This document shows, piece after piece, positions 1-6,116 of a stretch of 34,821 nucleotides of DNA. The translations under genes were made by a program, and so were the position numbers. The notes below the pieces were generated by a model, which saw only the letters and a list, made by a program, of their open reading frames with translations, was not told the origin of the DNA and did not search any database. Positions within the stretch are counted from its first letter, which is position 1. Each line of letters opens with the position of its first letter. Source of the stretch: an uncultured Clostridium sp. Its GTDB lineage: Bacteria > Bacillota > Clostridia > TANB77 > CAG-508. The stretch covers positions 1 through 34,821 of the forward strand of contig CAOKEO010000020.1 of assembly GCA_948467495.1 (NCBI GenBank). Reading direction: 5' to 3'.

Positions 1-45
1 TTTTATTTTAACATGTCCTTATCTTTTCTGTCTAATTTAGTATAA
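1..45. other. Left-edge junction, possible insertion-sequence end
   Basis: No recombinase coding sequence can be read here: all three plus frames hit stops, and the recombinase frame stops at 43-45 before opening at 46. The stretch starting TGTCCTTATC near 15 has the general look of an IS3-type terminus, which would mean an insertion cut off the 5' end of the integrase gene. This is an impression from base pattern only; it could equally be contig-end or flanking DNA. Confidence 0.2.
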
Positions 46-744
46 CCGATTCAGACTTTCTTTGATTATCTATTTACTATAAAACATACTATATTTACTG
101 AACCATTTAAAAAGATAAATTCTGAAAGAAAAATAGAAAAGAAATTACCTAACTACTTATCATTAGATGAAGCCAAAAAAATGATAGAGGTATATGCTAA
201 TAGTACAGATGAAATAGAAATACGAGATAATGCAGTATTACATCTCTTTCTTAATAGTGGACTTCGTTTATCAGAATTAAAAAATCTATCTATTGATGAT
301 TTAGATTTAAAAAATAACAAGTTTTCTATAATTGGTAAAGGTAATAAAGAAAGAACAGGCTATATAAATGATATTACTAGAAAGGCTTTAGATGAATATT
401 TAAAAGTAAGAGATAAATTAAATCCTAAAACAAAAACCCTATTTATAAGTAGATATGGCTTAAAAATGAGTTCTACATCTATTGAGAAAATTGCTAAACG
501 AGCTTATAAACAAGCTAAAATTGATGATGAAGATTATTGTGTTCATACCTTGCGACATACTTGTGCTACATTATTATATAGAAATGGTGTAGATATTAGA
601 ACAATTCAAGAACTATTAGGTCATGTTCAAATTGATACAACAGAAATATATACACATCTTCATGACCAAGAAGTTATGGATGCAATGTTAGATCATCCTT
701 TATCTCAATTTAAAATGGCAAATGCAGAAGCATTTTGTGCTTAA
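46..744 (+). CDS. Tyrosine recombinase (XerC/D-like integrase), N-terminus missing
   Basis: Site-specific recombinase that would integrate or excise the element through a 3'-phosphotyrosine intermediate. Counting from the first ATG at 181, the complete catalytic set is present: Arg29 in SGLRLSE, Lys53 in IIGKGNKER, His122-x-x-Arg125 in HTLRH, His148 in LLGH, and the nucleophile Tyr157 in TEIYTH. The family is usually about 300 residues with an N-terminal SAM-like core-binding domain. Here recombinase-like sequence (KKLPNYLSLDEAKK) continues upstream of 181 to about 46 and then meets a stop, so most of the core-binding domain is absent. No convincing ribosome binding site precedes ATG 181. The catalytic domain looks undamaged, but the gene is probably 5'-truncated by an insertion or by the contig edge. 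The start at 46 marks the limit of homology and is not a proposed start codon. Confidence 0.85.
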   Translation, partial: PIQTFFDYLFTIKHTIFTEPFKKINSERKIEKKLPNYLSLDEAKKMIEVYANSTDEIEIRDNAVLHLFLNSGLRLSELKNLSIDDLDLKNNKFSIIGKGNKERTGYINDITRKALDEYLKVRDKLNPKTKTLFISRYGLKMSSTSIEKIAKRAYKQAKIDDEDYCVHTLRHTCATLLYRNGVDIRTIQELLGHVQIDTTEIYTHLHDQEVMDAMLDHPLSQFKMANAEAFCA

Positions 745-769
745 TTTATAGTAAAGGAGCTAACATATA

Positions 770-1096
770 ATGATAGATTATGATAAAAAATTTGATGCAA
801 ATAACATTCATTCTGTAGAATTAAATCTATTAGATGGACAAGTAGAAATAATTTTAAGAGCTTTAGAATTATATGGCTATAATCTTGAATATATGCTTAA
901 TGGTACTGATGCATCAAATGAATTAAAACAAGAAAAGATAGCAATGCTAAAATATACTTATGAACAAGTATTAGCATCACAAGCTGAACAAGTAGATACA
1001 AAAGCTAATAATCTTAATAATTTAAGCAGTTTAGGTAAATTATTAATTAAAGATTTTGGCGAAAATAAACCAAATAAAAACTTAAAAGTTATATAA
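770..1096 (+). CDS. Small hypothetical protein
   Basis: A 108-residue, largely helical, soluble protein that I do not recognise. It has no signal peptide or membrane segment. The ATG follows AAAGGAGC with good spacing, 25 bases after the integrase stop, so it is likely co-transcribed with the integrase. The N-terminal half (VELNLLDGQVEIILRALE) is amphipathic. The C-terminus is Asn/Lys-rich and probably flexible. Its position beside the recombinase would suit a directionality factor or accessory protein, but it has no visible helix-turn-helix and lacks the basic character of an excisionase, so no function is assigned. Confidence 0.7.
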   Translation: MIDYDKKFDANNIHSVELNLLDGQVEIILRALELYGYNLEYMLNGTDASNELKQEKIAMLKYTYEQVLASQAEQVDTKANNLNNLSSLGKLLIKDFGENKPNKNLKVI

Positions 1097-1344
1097 ATAA
1101 TTTTTTATAAATATAGCAAAATGAGTAGGGAATAGGGGAATAGGCTATTTTAGGAAAAACAGAAATTTTAAAATAAATTTTTTAAGTAAAAACTAGATAT
1201 GAAGAAAAATTCTTAAAATAGAATATCTAAAAAAGAAAAAATAAAAATAAAACTTTAAATTTAAAATTATAAGAATTTTTATAATTAGGTTTTAAATTTT
1301 AAAATTTTGCGTAAAGTTAATTTTATATATGTATTTTTTAAAAA

Positions 1345-1358
1345 CGAACATTTGTTAT
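1345..1358. promoter_or_regulatory. Possible LexA/DinR-like box
   Basis: CGAACATTTGTTAT resembles the Gram-positive SOS operator (CGAAC-N4-GTTCG) in its left arm and GTT core but lacks the last bases of the right arm. No gene starts within several hundred bases, so it is recorded as weak. Confidence 0.15.
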
Positions 1359-1620
1359 AAGTGTTTGTAAATAAAAATTTGCATTACAATTTTATAAATA
1401 CTTTATATAAATTTAGATTACTAATTCCATAATATAATTTCATATTATGAAGCTTCAAAATCAATTTTAAGACATTTTAATAATTTATTTAACAAGTTAT
1501 ATGTTTTAAATTTGATGTATATTTTATGAAATCTAATCTTTATAATATAATTTTAGTAAAAATACTGATTTTTAGGCATTTATTAAAAGTGCTGAAAAAT
1601 GGCTAAAAAAGCGACGCACG

Positions 1621-1669
1621 AGAATCGATTTTAAGCTGTTTTTAAAAATTAGGCATATAGTTTGTTGTC
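1621..1669 (+). repeat. Dispersed repeat, copy B
   Basis: It begins AGAATCGATTTTAAG and ends with TATAGTTTGTTGTC at 1656-1669, which is identical to 1849-1862. The same order of blocks (AATCG, TTTAAG, T-rich, then TAGTTTGTTGTC) occurs in copy C. About 10-15 bases further on, both copies have a GCTGAAA element. Confidence 0.6.
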
Positions 1670-1803
1670 TATAAAATCAAGCAAAATGCTGAAATATAGG
1701 GATATAGGAATTTTTGATAAAATAATCTAAGGTTATATAATTTTTTTTAAAATTATAAGGTTACAATAATGAAAAAAAATCCAACCAGGAATAATCAAAA
1801 ATA

Positions 1804-1862
1804 ATGAAGCTTCAGAATCGAATTTAAGGCAATTTTATTAAAAAGTAGTATAGTTTGTTGTC
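1804..1862 (+). repeat. Dispersed repeat, copy C
   Basis: It starts ATGAAGCTTCAGAATCG, nearly identical to ATGAAGCTTCAAAATC at 1447-1462 (copy A), and ends TATAGTTTGTTGTC, identical to copy B. Copies A and B each match a different half of C, which suggests iteron-like or RNA-structured units diverging from a common element of about 60 bases. Confidence 0.6.
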
Positions 1863-1914
1863 AAAATAATAAGCTGAAACAAGCTTTATTGAAGGAATAG
1901 CAAGATTTATGAAG

Positions 1915-1945
1915 ATAGGACCATATCACATGGTTCTATTTTTGA
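1915..1945 (+). terminator. Hairpin with T-run
   Basis: ATAGGACCAT pairs with ATGGTTCTAT (10 bp with one G-U) around a 5-base loop and is followed by TTTTT. It lies just after repeat copy C and could terminate an RNA transcribed across the repeats. Confidence 0.55.
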
Positions 1946-2054
1946 TCCTACTCCTATTTGCACAAAACTTTGATACGGGGCTATTTTTTGTACCACCCTT
2001 TTGATTAAAGTCTGGTACATTTATAAATCCTTAAATAAATAGATTAAGTCTTGA

Positions 2055-2079
2055 TTAGCATTTTTATGCTAATTTTTTT
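2055..2079 (+). terminator. Terminator-like hairpin directly upstream of a gene
   Basis: TTAGCAT and ATGCTAA form a perfect 7-bp stem around TTTT, followed by seven Ts. The AAAGGA ribosome binding site of the next gene begins 15 bases later, leaving no room for a promoter, so the hairpin probably acts as an attenuator. Confidence 0.65.
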
Positions 2080-2106
2080 ATGCCTTCAAAAAGAAAGGAT
2101 TTCAAA

Positions 2107-2637
2107 ATGAATATAAAAAAATTAGAACATAAAATTCAAACAATTACTAATGATGAACATTTTAAGATTAGATTAGGACAAGAATATGATGCAGTTTCTA
2201 TTGCATTTCAAACAATTATTGATAATATAGCCAAATTAAATGATGCTATTGGAAATGTTGAATATGTAAAGAAATATTATGCTGATTTATTTAATACAAG
2301 ACATAAATATATGAATTTCATAACTAATTGTGAAGATATATCTTTTCTAATGGAAAAGAGAAGAAGGGAATTTATAATTCAATTTATTGATTTTATAGAA
2401 GAACTTTGCAGAAATGAAGAATTACTAGAAATCATGAAAGATGATTTCCCTAATCTAATTGAAGTGTTAGAAGCTATTAAAGAAGATAAAAAAAACCTAG
2501 TTGGAATATATGAAATTATAGATTATCTTGAAAAGTGGATTGATATAATTTCTTATGATGAACCAGATAATTATTTTATAGAACTACTTGATGAAGAATT
2601 TGAAGATTTTTATGAGTTATATTTTGGAAAGAAATAA
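2107..2637 (+). CDS. Hypothetical acidic helical protein
   Basis: A 176-residue protein that I do not recognise. It is rich in Glu, Asp, Ile and Lys and reads as continuous alpha-helix, probably coiled-coil, with no membrane segment, signal peptide or cysteine cluster. I chose the ATG at 2107 because it sits 7 bases after AAAGGA; an in-frame ATG at 2080 lies inside the terminator T-run and lacks a ribosome binding site. The gene opens a cluster that runs through parA and parB, so a role in partition, copy control or regulation is possible but not shown. Confidence 0.7.
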   Translation: MNIKKLEHKIQTITNDEHFKIRLGQEYDAVSIAFQTIIDNIAKLNDAIGNVEYVKKYYADLFNTRHKYMNFITNCEDISFLMEKRRREFIIQFIDFIEELCRNEELLEIMKDDFPNLIEVLEAIKEDKKNLVGIYEIIDYLEKWIDIISYDEPDNYFIELLDEEFEDFYELYFGKK

Positions 2638-2643
2638 AGTATA

Positions 2644-2943
2644 ATGAAAGAACAAGAAGCAATAAATTATCTGGAAACACTTGAGAAAGGTCAATACATA
2701 ACTATAAATATTCCAATATTAGGAGATGAGAATATTCCTGTAACTGCAATGTATATGGGAAAAGATAATAACAATAGATACAATTTCCTCGATACAGGTA
2801 AATTTATATTATCAAAGGAATTTATCGAAAGAGGAAAAGTTACAATAGACAAAGAGTTTGATGGCGAAAAAGCAATGGAAATTCATGCAAAAGTCAGACA
2901 AGAACAAGAAAAGAAAATTAAAAAGAATAGAGATGCAAGATAG
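2644..2943 (+). CDS. Small hypothetical protein
   Basis: A 99-residue soluble protein starting 6 bases after the previous stop, with a GGAAAG ribosome binding site inside the upstream gene, so translation is probably coupled. The N-terminal two thirds looks like a small beta-rich domain (YITINIPILG, VTAMYMGKD, YNFLD). The last 35 residues are a charged helix ending RDAR. It may belong to one of the small DUF families carried by Clostridial conjugative elements, but I cannot name one with confidence. The stop codon lies at the foot of a terminator hairpin. Confidence 0.7.
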   Translation: MKEQEAINYLETLEKGQYITINIPILGDENIPVTAMYMGKDNNNRYNFLDTGKFILSKEFIERGKVTIDKEFDGEKAMEIHAKVRQEQEKKIKKNRDAR

Positions 2944-2978
2944 AGCTAGTTGTTTTAAATACAATTAGCTCTTTTTTT
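2943..2978 (+). terminator. Terminator-like hairpin 4 bases before a ribosome binding site
   Basis: GAGCTAGTTG (2943-2952) pairs with CAATTAGCTC (2962-2971), a 10-bp stem with one G-U, followed by seven Ts. The next GGAAGGGAG begins at 2982, so downstream expression must come from read-through. Confidence 0.75.
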
Positions 2979-2997
2979 GTTGGAAGGGAGAATTGCA

Positions 2998-3474
2998 ATG
3001 GATACTAATGTTGCAGAATTACTCTATCCAAAAAGTGCTAGTAAAGAAATTTCTTTTATGTTTTATAACTATAAAAAAATCAACAAGTTAATAGAAAATA
3101 GAAGAGAAACAATAATGGACAGAATGAATGGAAGTACAAGAGCATGGCTGAAAGGAATAAATCAATCTTCTAATTCATTTGAAGATATTATTATTAAATT
3201 AGATGAAGATAGAGTAATAAACAGATATAAACATTGGAATGAATTTCTATCTTCTTTCTTTAATATACTAAAGACTTATGAAAGACCTATTTATTATAGG
3301 TTTATTGTATTAAAGTATTTTAAGAATTTAGATAATGAAGAAATAATGGAAATTTTGAATGTTAATAAAAATCAATTAAGAGATATTAAAACAAAAGTTA
3401 TATGGCTGACTTATCAATATGCCATAAAAGATAAACTATTTGAAATGGAGGTACAGAACAATGTCGCAGTGTAA
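2998..3474 (+). CDS. Possible ArpU/sigma-region-4-like transcription activator
   Basis: A 158-residue cytoplasmic protein. The C-terminal part (about residues 95-150: YYRFIVLKYFKNLDNEEIM followed by EILNVNKNQLRDIKTKVIW) has the spacing of a sigma-factor region 4 or ArpU/RinA-type helix-turn-helix, in which a length-sensing helix precedes the DNA-reading helix. The N-terminal half is helical without a known domain. I chose ATG 2998 because it sits 7 bases after GGAAGGGAG; an in-frame TTG at 2977 lies in the terminator T-run. Its end overlaps the start of parA by 14 bases, so the two are translationally coupled and it may control the partition or transfer genes. The assignment rests on pattern only. 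Confidence 0.5.
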   Translation: MDTNVAELLYPKSASKEISFMFYNYKKINKLIENRRETIMDRMNGSTRAWLKGINQSSNSFEDIIIKLDEDRVINRYKHWNEFLSSFFNILKTYERPIYYRFIVLKYFKNLDNEEIMEILNVNKNQLRDIKTKVIWLTYQYAIKDKLFEMEVQNNVAV

Positions 3475-4285
3475 AGTTATTTCAATAGTTAATCAAAAAG
3501 GTGGAGTTGGTAAAACAACTACTGCACTTAATTTAGGAGTTGCATTAGTACATGAAAACAAAAAAGTTTTGCTTATTGATGCAGATCCACAAGGAAACCT
3601 AACAACATGTTTAGGTTATTACAATGAAGATAAAGTTTATAATAGTTTAGCAACTTTAATGGCTTGTTCTATATGTAATAGTGATTTAGGAATTGATGAA
3701 ACAATATTACATCATGATGAAGGAGTTGATTTTATTCCATCACATTTAGATTTGTCTGCAATAGAATTTACATTAGTTGATACTAAAGACAGAGAATATA
3801 AAATGTCAGATTCAATTTCATCTTTTAAAGATAATTATGATTATATAATAATTGATTGTAGCCCAAGTCTAGGAATGTTGACTATAAATGCTCTTGCTTG
3901 TAGTGATAAAGTAATAGTTCCAGTACAAGGAGAGTTTTTAGCAGCTAGAGGTGTTGGACAATTATTAAATAATATTTCGAGGATACATCAAAATATAAAT
4001 CCTAATTTAAAAGTTGGTGGAATTTTATTAACTTTAATTGATAAAAGAACTAACTTATCAAAAGATGTAAAAAGAGCATTAGAAGAAAACTATGGTAATA
4101 TAGCCAAAGTTTATGAAACGGAAATTCCAAAAGCAATCAATACTGCGAAATCAACTTCAACAGGTAAAAGTATATTTACTTATGATAAGAATAGTCCAGT
4201 TGCTATTGCTTATAAAAACTTTGCGAAGGAGGTAATTGCAGATGAAAGAACAAGAACCAAAAATGAAATTGCCAGGTTTAGATGA
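3461..4285 (+). CDS. parA: ParA/Soj-family partition ATPase
   Basis: A deviant Walker A ATPase that positions plasmids, chromosomes or circular elements together with ParB. In 274 residues it has the P-loop KGGVGKTT at residues 13-20, the DADPQGNLT motif (A') near residues 44-52, and the Walker B-like IIIDCSPSLG near residues 130-140. It has no long N-terminal helix-turn-helix, so it is of the short Soj/type Ib kind. ATG 3461 follows GGAGG with ideal spacing; an in-frame upstream ATG at 3440 has none. It overlaps the preceding regulator-like gene and the following parB (44 bases). A ParAB pair on an integrative element suggests that the excised circle is actively maintained. Confidence 0.93.
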   Translation: MSQCKVISIVNQKGGVGKTTTALNLGVALVHENKKVLLIDADPQGNLTTCLGYYNEDKVYNSLATLMACSICNSDLGIDETILHHDEGVDFIPSHLDLSAIEFTLVDTKDREYKMSDSISSFKDNYDYIIIDCSPSLGMLTINALACSDKVIVPVQGEFLAARGVGQLLNNISRIHQNINPNLKVGGILLTLIDKRTNLSKDVKRALEENYGNIAKVYETEIPKAINTAKSTSTGKSIFTYDKNSPVAIAYKNFAKEVIADERTRTKNEIARFR

Positions 4286-5189
4286 GTTATTTACAACGCA
4301 AAAGCAAAGAGATGATAAAAATAAAGATTATATTGAAGATGTTTCGATAGAACTTATTGACGATTTTCCAAATCATCCTTTTTCGGTAAATGATGATGAA
4401 CTTATGGATAATATAGTGAAGAGTATAAATAATAATGGATTTATCCCTCCAGCTATTATTAGACCTAAAGAAAATGGAAGGTTTGAAATGGTTGCAGGAC
4501 ACAGAAGAAAATTAGCTTTTATAAAAGCACATAAAAATAAGATGCCTTGTATAAAAAAAGAATTAACAGATGATGAAGCTACAATTTTAATGGTTGATAC
4601 AAATATTAATCAAAGACAAGAAATACTACCTTCAGAAAAAGCATTTGCATATAAAATGAAATATGAAGCACTAAAACATCAAGGTAAACGAACCGATTTA
4701 GAAGTAAATGACACTTCGTTGCCAATGGAAACGAAGTTAAGAACAGATGAAAAAATAGGAAAAGAAAATGGAGAAAGTGCTACACAAGTGTTTAGATATA
4801 TAAGGCTTACTTATCTAATACCAGAACTGCTAAAACTTGTAGATGAAAAAAGAATTGCTTTTAGACCAGCAGTAGATATTTCATATTTACCAGAAGATTA
4901 TCAATATGTAATTTTAAATACCATAGAATATGATGATATATCCCCAAGTGTTGCTCAAGCTGTAATGTTAAAGAAAATGGTACAGGAGGGGACATTAACT
5001 TTAGATAAGGTGGAAGCATTATTAGCTAAACAAAAACCAAATCAACGAGAGTACACTAAAATCCCCACAGAAAGAATAAGTAAACTAATACCAGAATCAA
5101 TTAAACAAAAAGGACAAGTTGAAGATTTTATTGTTAAATGCGTTGAAGATTATATAAAAAGGCAAAGAAATAAAGAAATGGCAAGATAA
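4242..5189 (+). CDS. parB: ParB/Spo0J-family partition protein
   Basis: CTP-dependent DNA clamp that loads at parS-like sites and stimulates ParA. In 315 residues, the ParB/sulfiredoxin-like N-domain (about residues 34-110) contains the nucleotide-binding AGHRR at 85-89 and the TNINQRQEILPSEKA segment near 120-136. A helix-turn-helix region follows at about 165-215. The C-terminus is basic and helical. ATG 4242 follows AAGGAGG by 9 bases; the TTG at 4236 is too close. It overlaps parA by 44 bases, which implies coupled translation. I could not identify parS sites by eye; the repeats at 1447-1862 are one place to look. Confidence 0.9.
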   Translation: MKEQEPKMKLPGLDELFTTQKQRDDKNKDYIEDVSIELIDDFPNHPFSVNDDELMDNIVKSINNNGFIPPAIIRPKENGRFEMVAGHRRKLAFIKAHKNKMPCIKKELTDDEATILMVDTNINQRQEILPSEKAFAYKMKYEALKHQGKRTDLEVNDTSLPMETKLRTDEKIGKENGESATQVFRYIRLTYLIPELLKLVDEKRIAFRPAVDISYLPEDYQYVILNTIEYDDISPSVAQAVMLKKMVQEGTLTLDKVEALLAKQKPNQREYTKIPTERISKLIPESIKQKGQVEDFIVKCVEDYIKRQRNKEMAR

Positions 5190-5193
5190 AAAT

Positions 5194-5308
5194 AGTGGGG
5201 ACATCTTTTACTAAATTCCCCCTTACAAACCCCTTAATATTACTAGCTATTATACTAGCTAAAAAGAGAAATATATTATATTAAATATATAAATACACGA
5301 TAAAGGAG
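5194..5308. promoter_or_regulatory. Intergenic control region with palindromes
   Basis: The gap after parB holds GGGGA (5197-5201) paired with TCCCC (5217-5221), a direct repeat ACTAGCTA at 5243-5250 and 5255-5262 (12-base period, each copy containing palindromic TAGCTA), and an A/T palindrome around 5271-5290. This layout suits an operator for the secreted-protein and adhesin genes. No clean promoter with 16-18 base spacing could be assigned. Confidence 0.3.
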
Positions 5309-5389
5309 ATGATGTATTATGATTTAATTCATACATTTCCATTTTCTGCTTTTAGTTTTTATAATATAAGCATAAGGAGAGTGATTGAT

Positions 5390-6022
5390 ATGAAATTCAA
5401 ATTAACACTAGTAACTTTAAGCTTAATTATTGCAATGGTTTCTGGAGTGAAATCAAATTATTTTAATAAAACTAAAGAAATGGAAAATCTAAATACTGTT
5501 TCAAACCAGGAAGTAGTGATGGAAGATCAGAATACAATTAACGAGAATGAACAATTAGGTGTAGAACAAGAACAAAGTGATAATAACATAATTCAGAATG
5601 AAGAACCAAAAGAAATTGCACAAGAACCAATAGTACAAGATATTCCAAAAGAAATACCAAAAACAACTAATTCTCAAAATAATAAAACTACTAAAAAAAC
5701 TGAAACAGTAACTAAAACTACTACACAAGAAACAACACCTAAACAAGAACCAAAAAAAGAAAGTGTTGTTGAAACACCAAAGAAGGAAGAACAACCACCA
5801 CAACAAGTTACAAAAACAATAACTGAAAGTGATTTAGAGTATTGGTGCGTAGCAGGTGGAAGTCATCATGTTGCAGGAGATAGAGCAAATGAACATGGAT
5901 ACTATTCTAGTTGGGATGAAGCAAATCAAGCATTTATAAATTATACAAAAGGGTGGACATCTGATCAACACAAAATAAGTCAATGTAGCTGTGGACTTTA
6001 CTATTTCTGGGCAATACAATAA
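5390..6022 (+). CDS. Secreted protein with novel Cys/His-rich C-terminal domain
   Basis: A 210-residue exported protein. Residues 1-22 form a signal peptide (MKFKLTLVTLSLIIAMVSG) without a lipobox cysteine. Residues 23-145 are a low-complexity Glu/Gln/Pro/Thr/Lys linker with repeated PKE and TT motifs, typical of a wall-spanning stalk. The last 65 residues form a compact aromatic-rich domain with YWCVAGGSHH, NEHGYY, DQHK and a CSCG near the end, so three Cys and several His could make disulfides or bind a metal. ATG 5390 follows AAGGAG by 10 bases; the in-frame ATG at 5309 abuts its ribosome binding site. It precedes the adhesin gene, so a surface role in cell contact is plausible. I recognise no family. 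Confidence 0.75.
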   Translation: MKFKLTLVTLSLIIAMVSGVKSNYFNKTKEMENLNTVSNQEVVMEDQNTINENEQLGVEQEQSDNNIIQNEEPKEIAQEPIVQDIPKEIPKTTNSQNNKTTKKTETVTKTTTQETTPKQEPKKESVVETPKKEEQPPQQVTKTITESDLEYWCVAGGSHHVAGDRANEHGYYSSWDEANQAFINYTKGWTSDQHKISQCSCGLYYFWAIQ

Positions 6023-6047
6023 AAATAATTAAATAAAGAGATATAGA

Positions 6048-6089
6048 AAGCTTTAACGATAGTTTAAAACTAAAGTTAAGGCTTTTTTT
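6048..6089 (+). terminator. Terminator-like hairpin before the adhesin gene
   Basis: AAGCTTTAAC (6048-6057) pairs with GTTAAGGCTT (6075-6084), with an inner TAGTTT/AAACTA stem, then a run of Ts. The adhesin ribosome binding site AAAGGAA starts about 10 bases later. Confidence 0.7.
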
Positions 6090-6116
6090 AGTTGAAAAAG
6101 AAAGGAATTGATAAAA

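Larger units (their letters stand above)
1097..2106. other. 1 kb non-coding AT-rich region with repeats and hairpins
   Basis: I see no credible open reading frame on either strand. It holds long A/T runs, several A/T inverted repeats (for example around 1265-1300), three related repeat units (near 1447-1480, 1621-1669 and 1804-1862), a strong hairpin with a T-run at 1915-1945, a 7-bp inverted repeat TGTACCA/TGGTACA at 1989-2019, and a second terminator-like hairpin at 2055-2079. Lying between the recombinase module and the partition genes, it could be a replication or transfer origin, a ParB-binding centromere, or a non-coding RNA locus. The sequence alone does not decide between these. Confidence 0.5.

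Noticed and set aside
1447..1945. Repeats plus terminator considered as a type III toxin-antitoxin RNA with the 2107 gene as toxin
   Set aside because: The repeats are too few, too long and too dispersed, and the 2107 protein is a uniformly helical acidic protein unlike ToxN-type endoribonucleases.
5319..5327. Two-codon reading frame ATG ATT TAA placed 10 bases after AAAGGAG
   Set aside because: It could be a minimal leader peptide, but such short frames arise by chance in AT-rich DNA and nothing else supports it. The real gene starts at 5390 with its own ribosome binding site.
5555..5806. Minus-strand 83-codon frame rich in Phe, Trp and Cys
   Set aside because: It is the antisense of the Glu/Lys/Pro/Thr-rich stalk of the secreted protein; the hydrophobic composition is an artefact.
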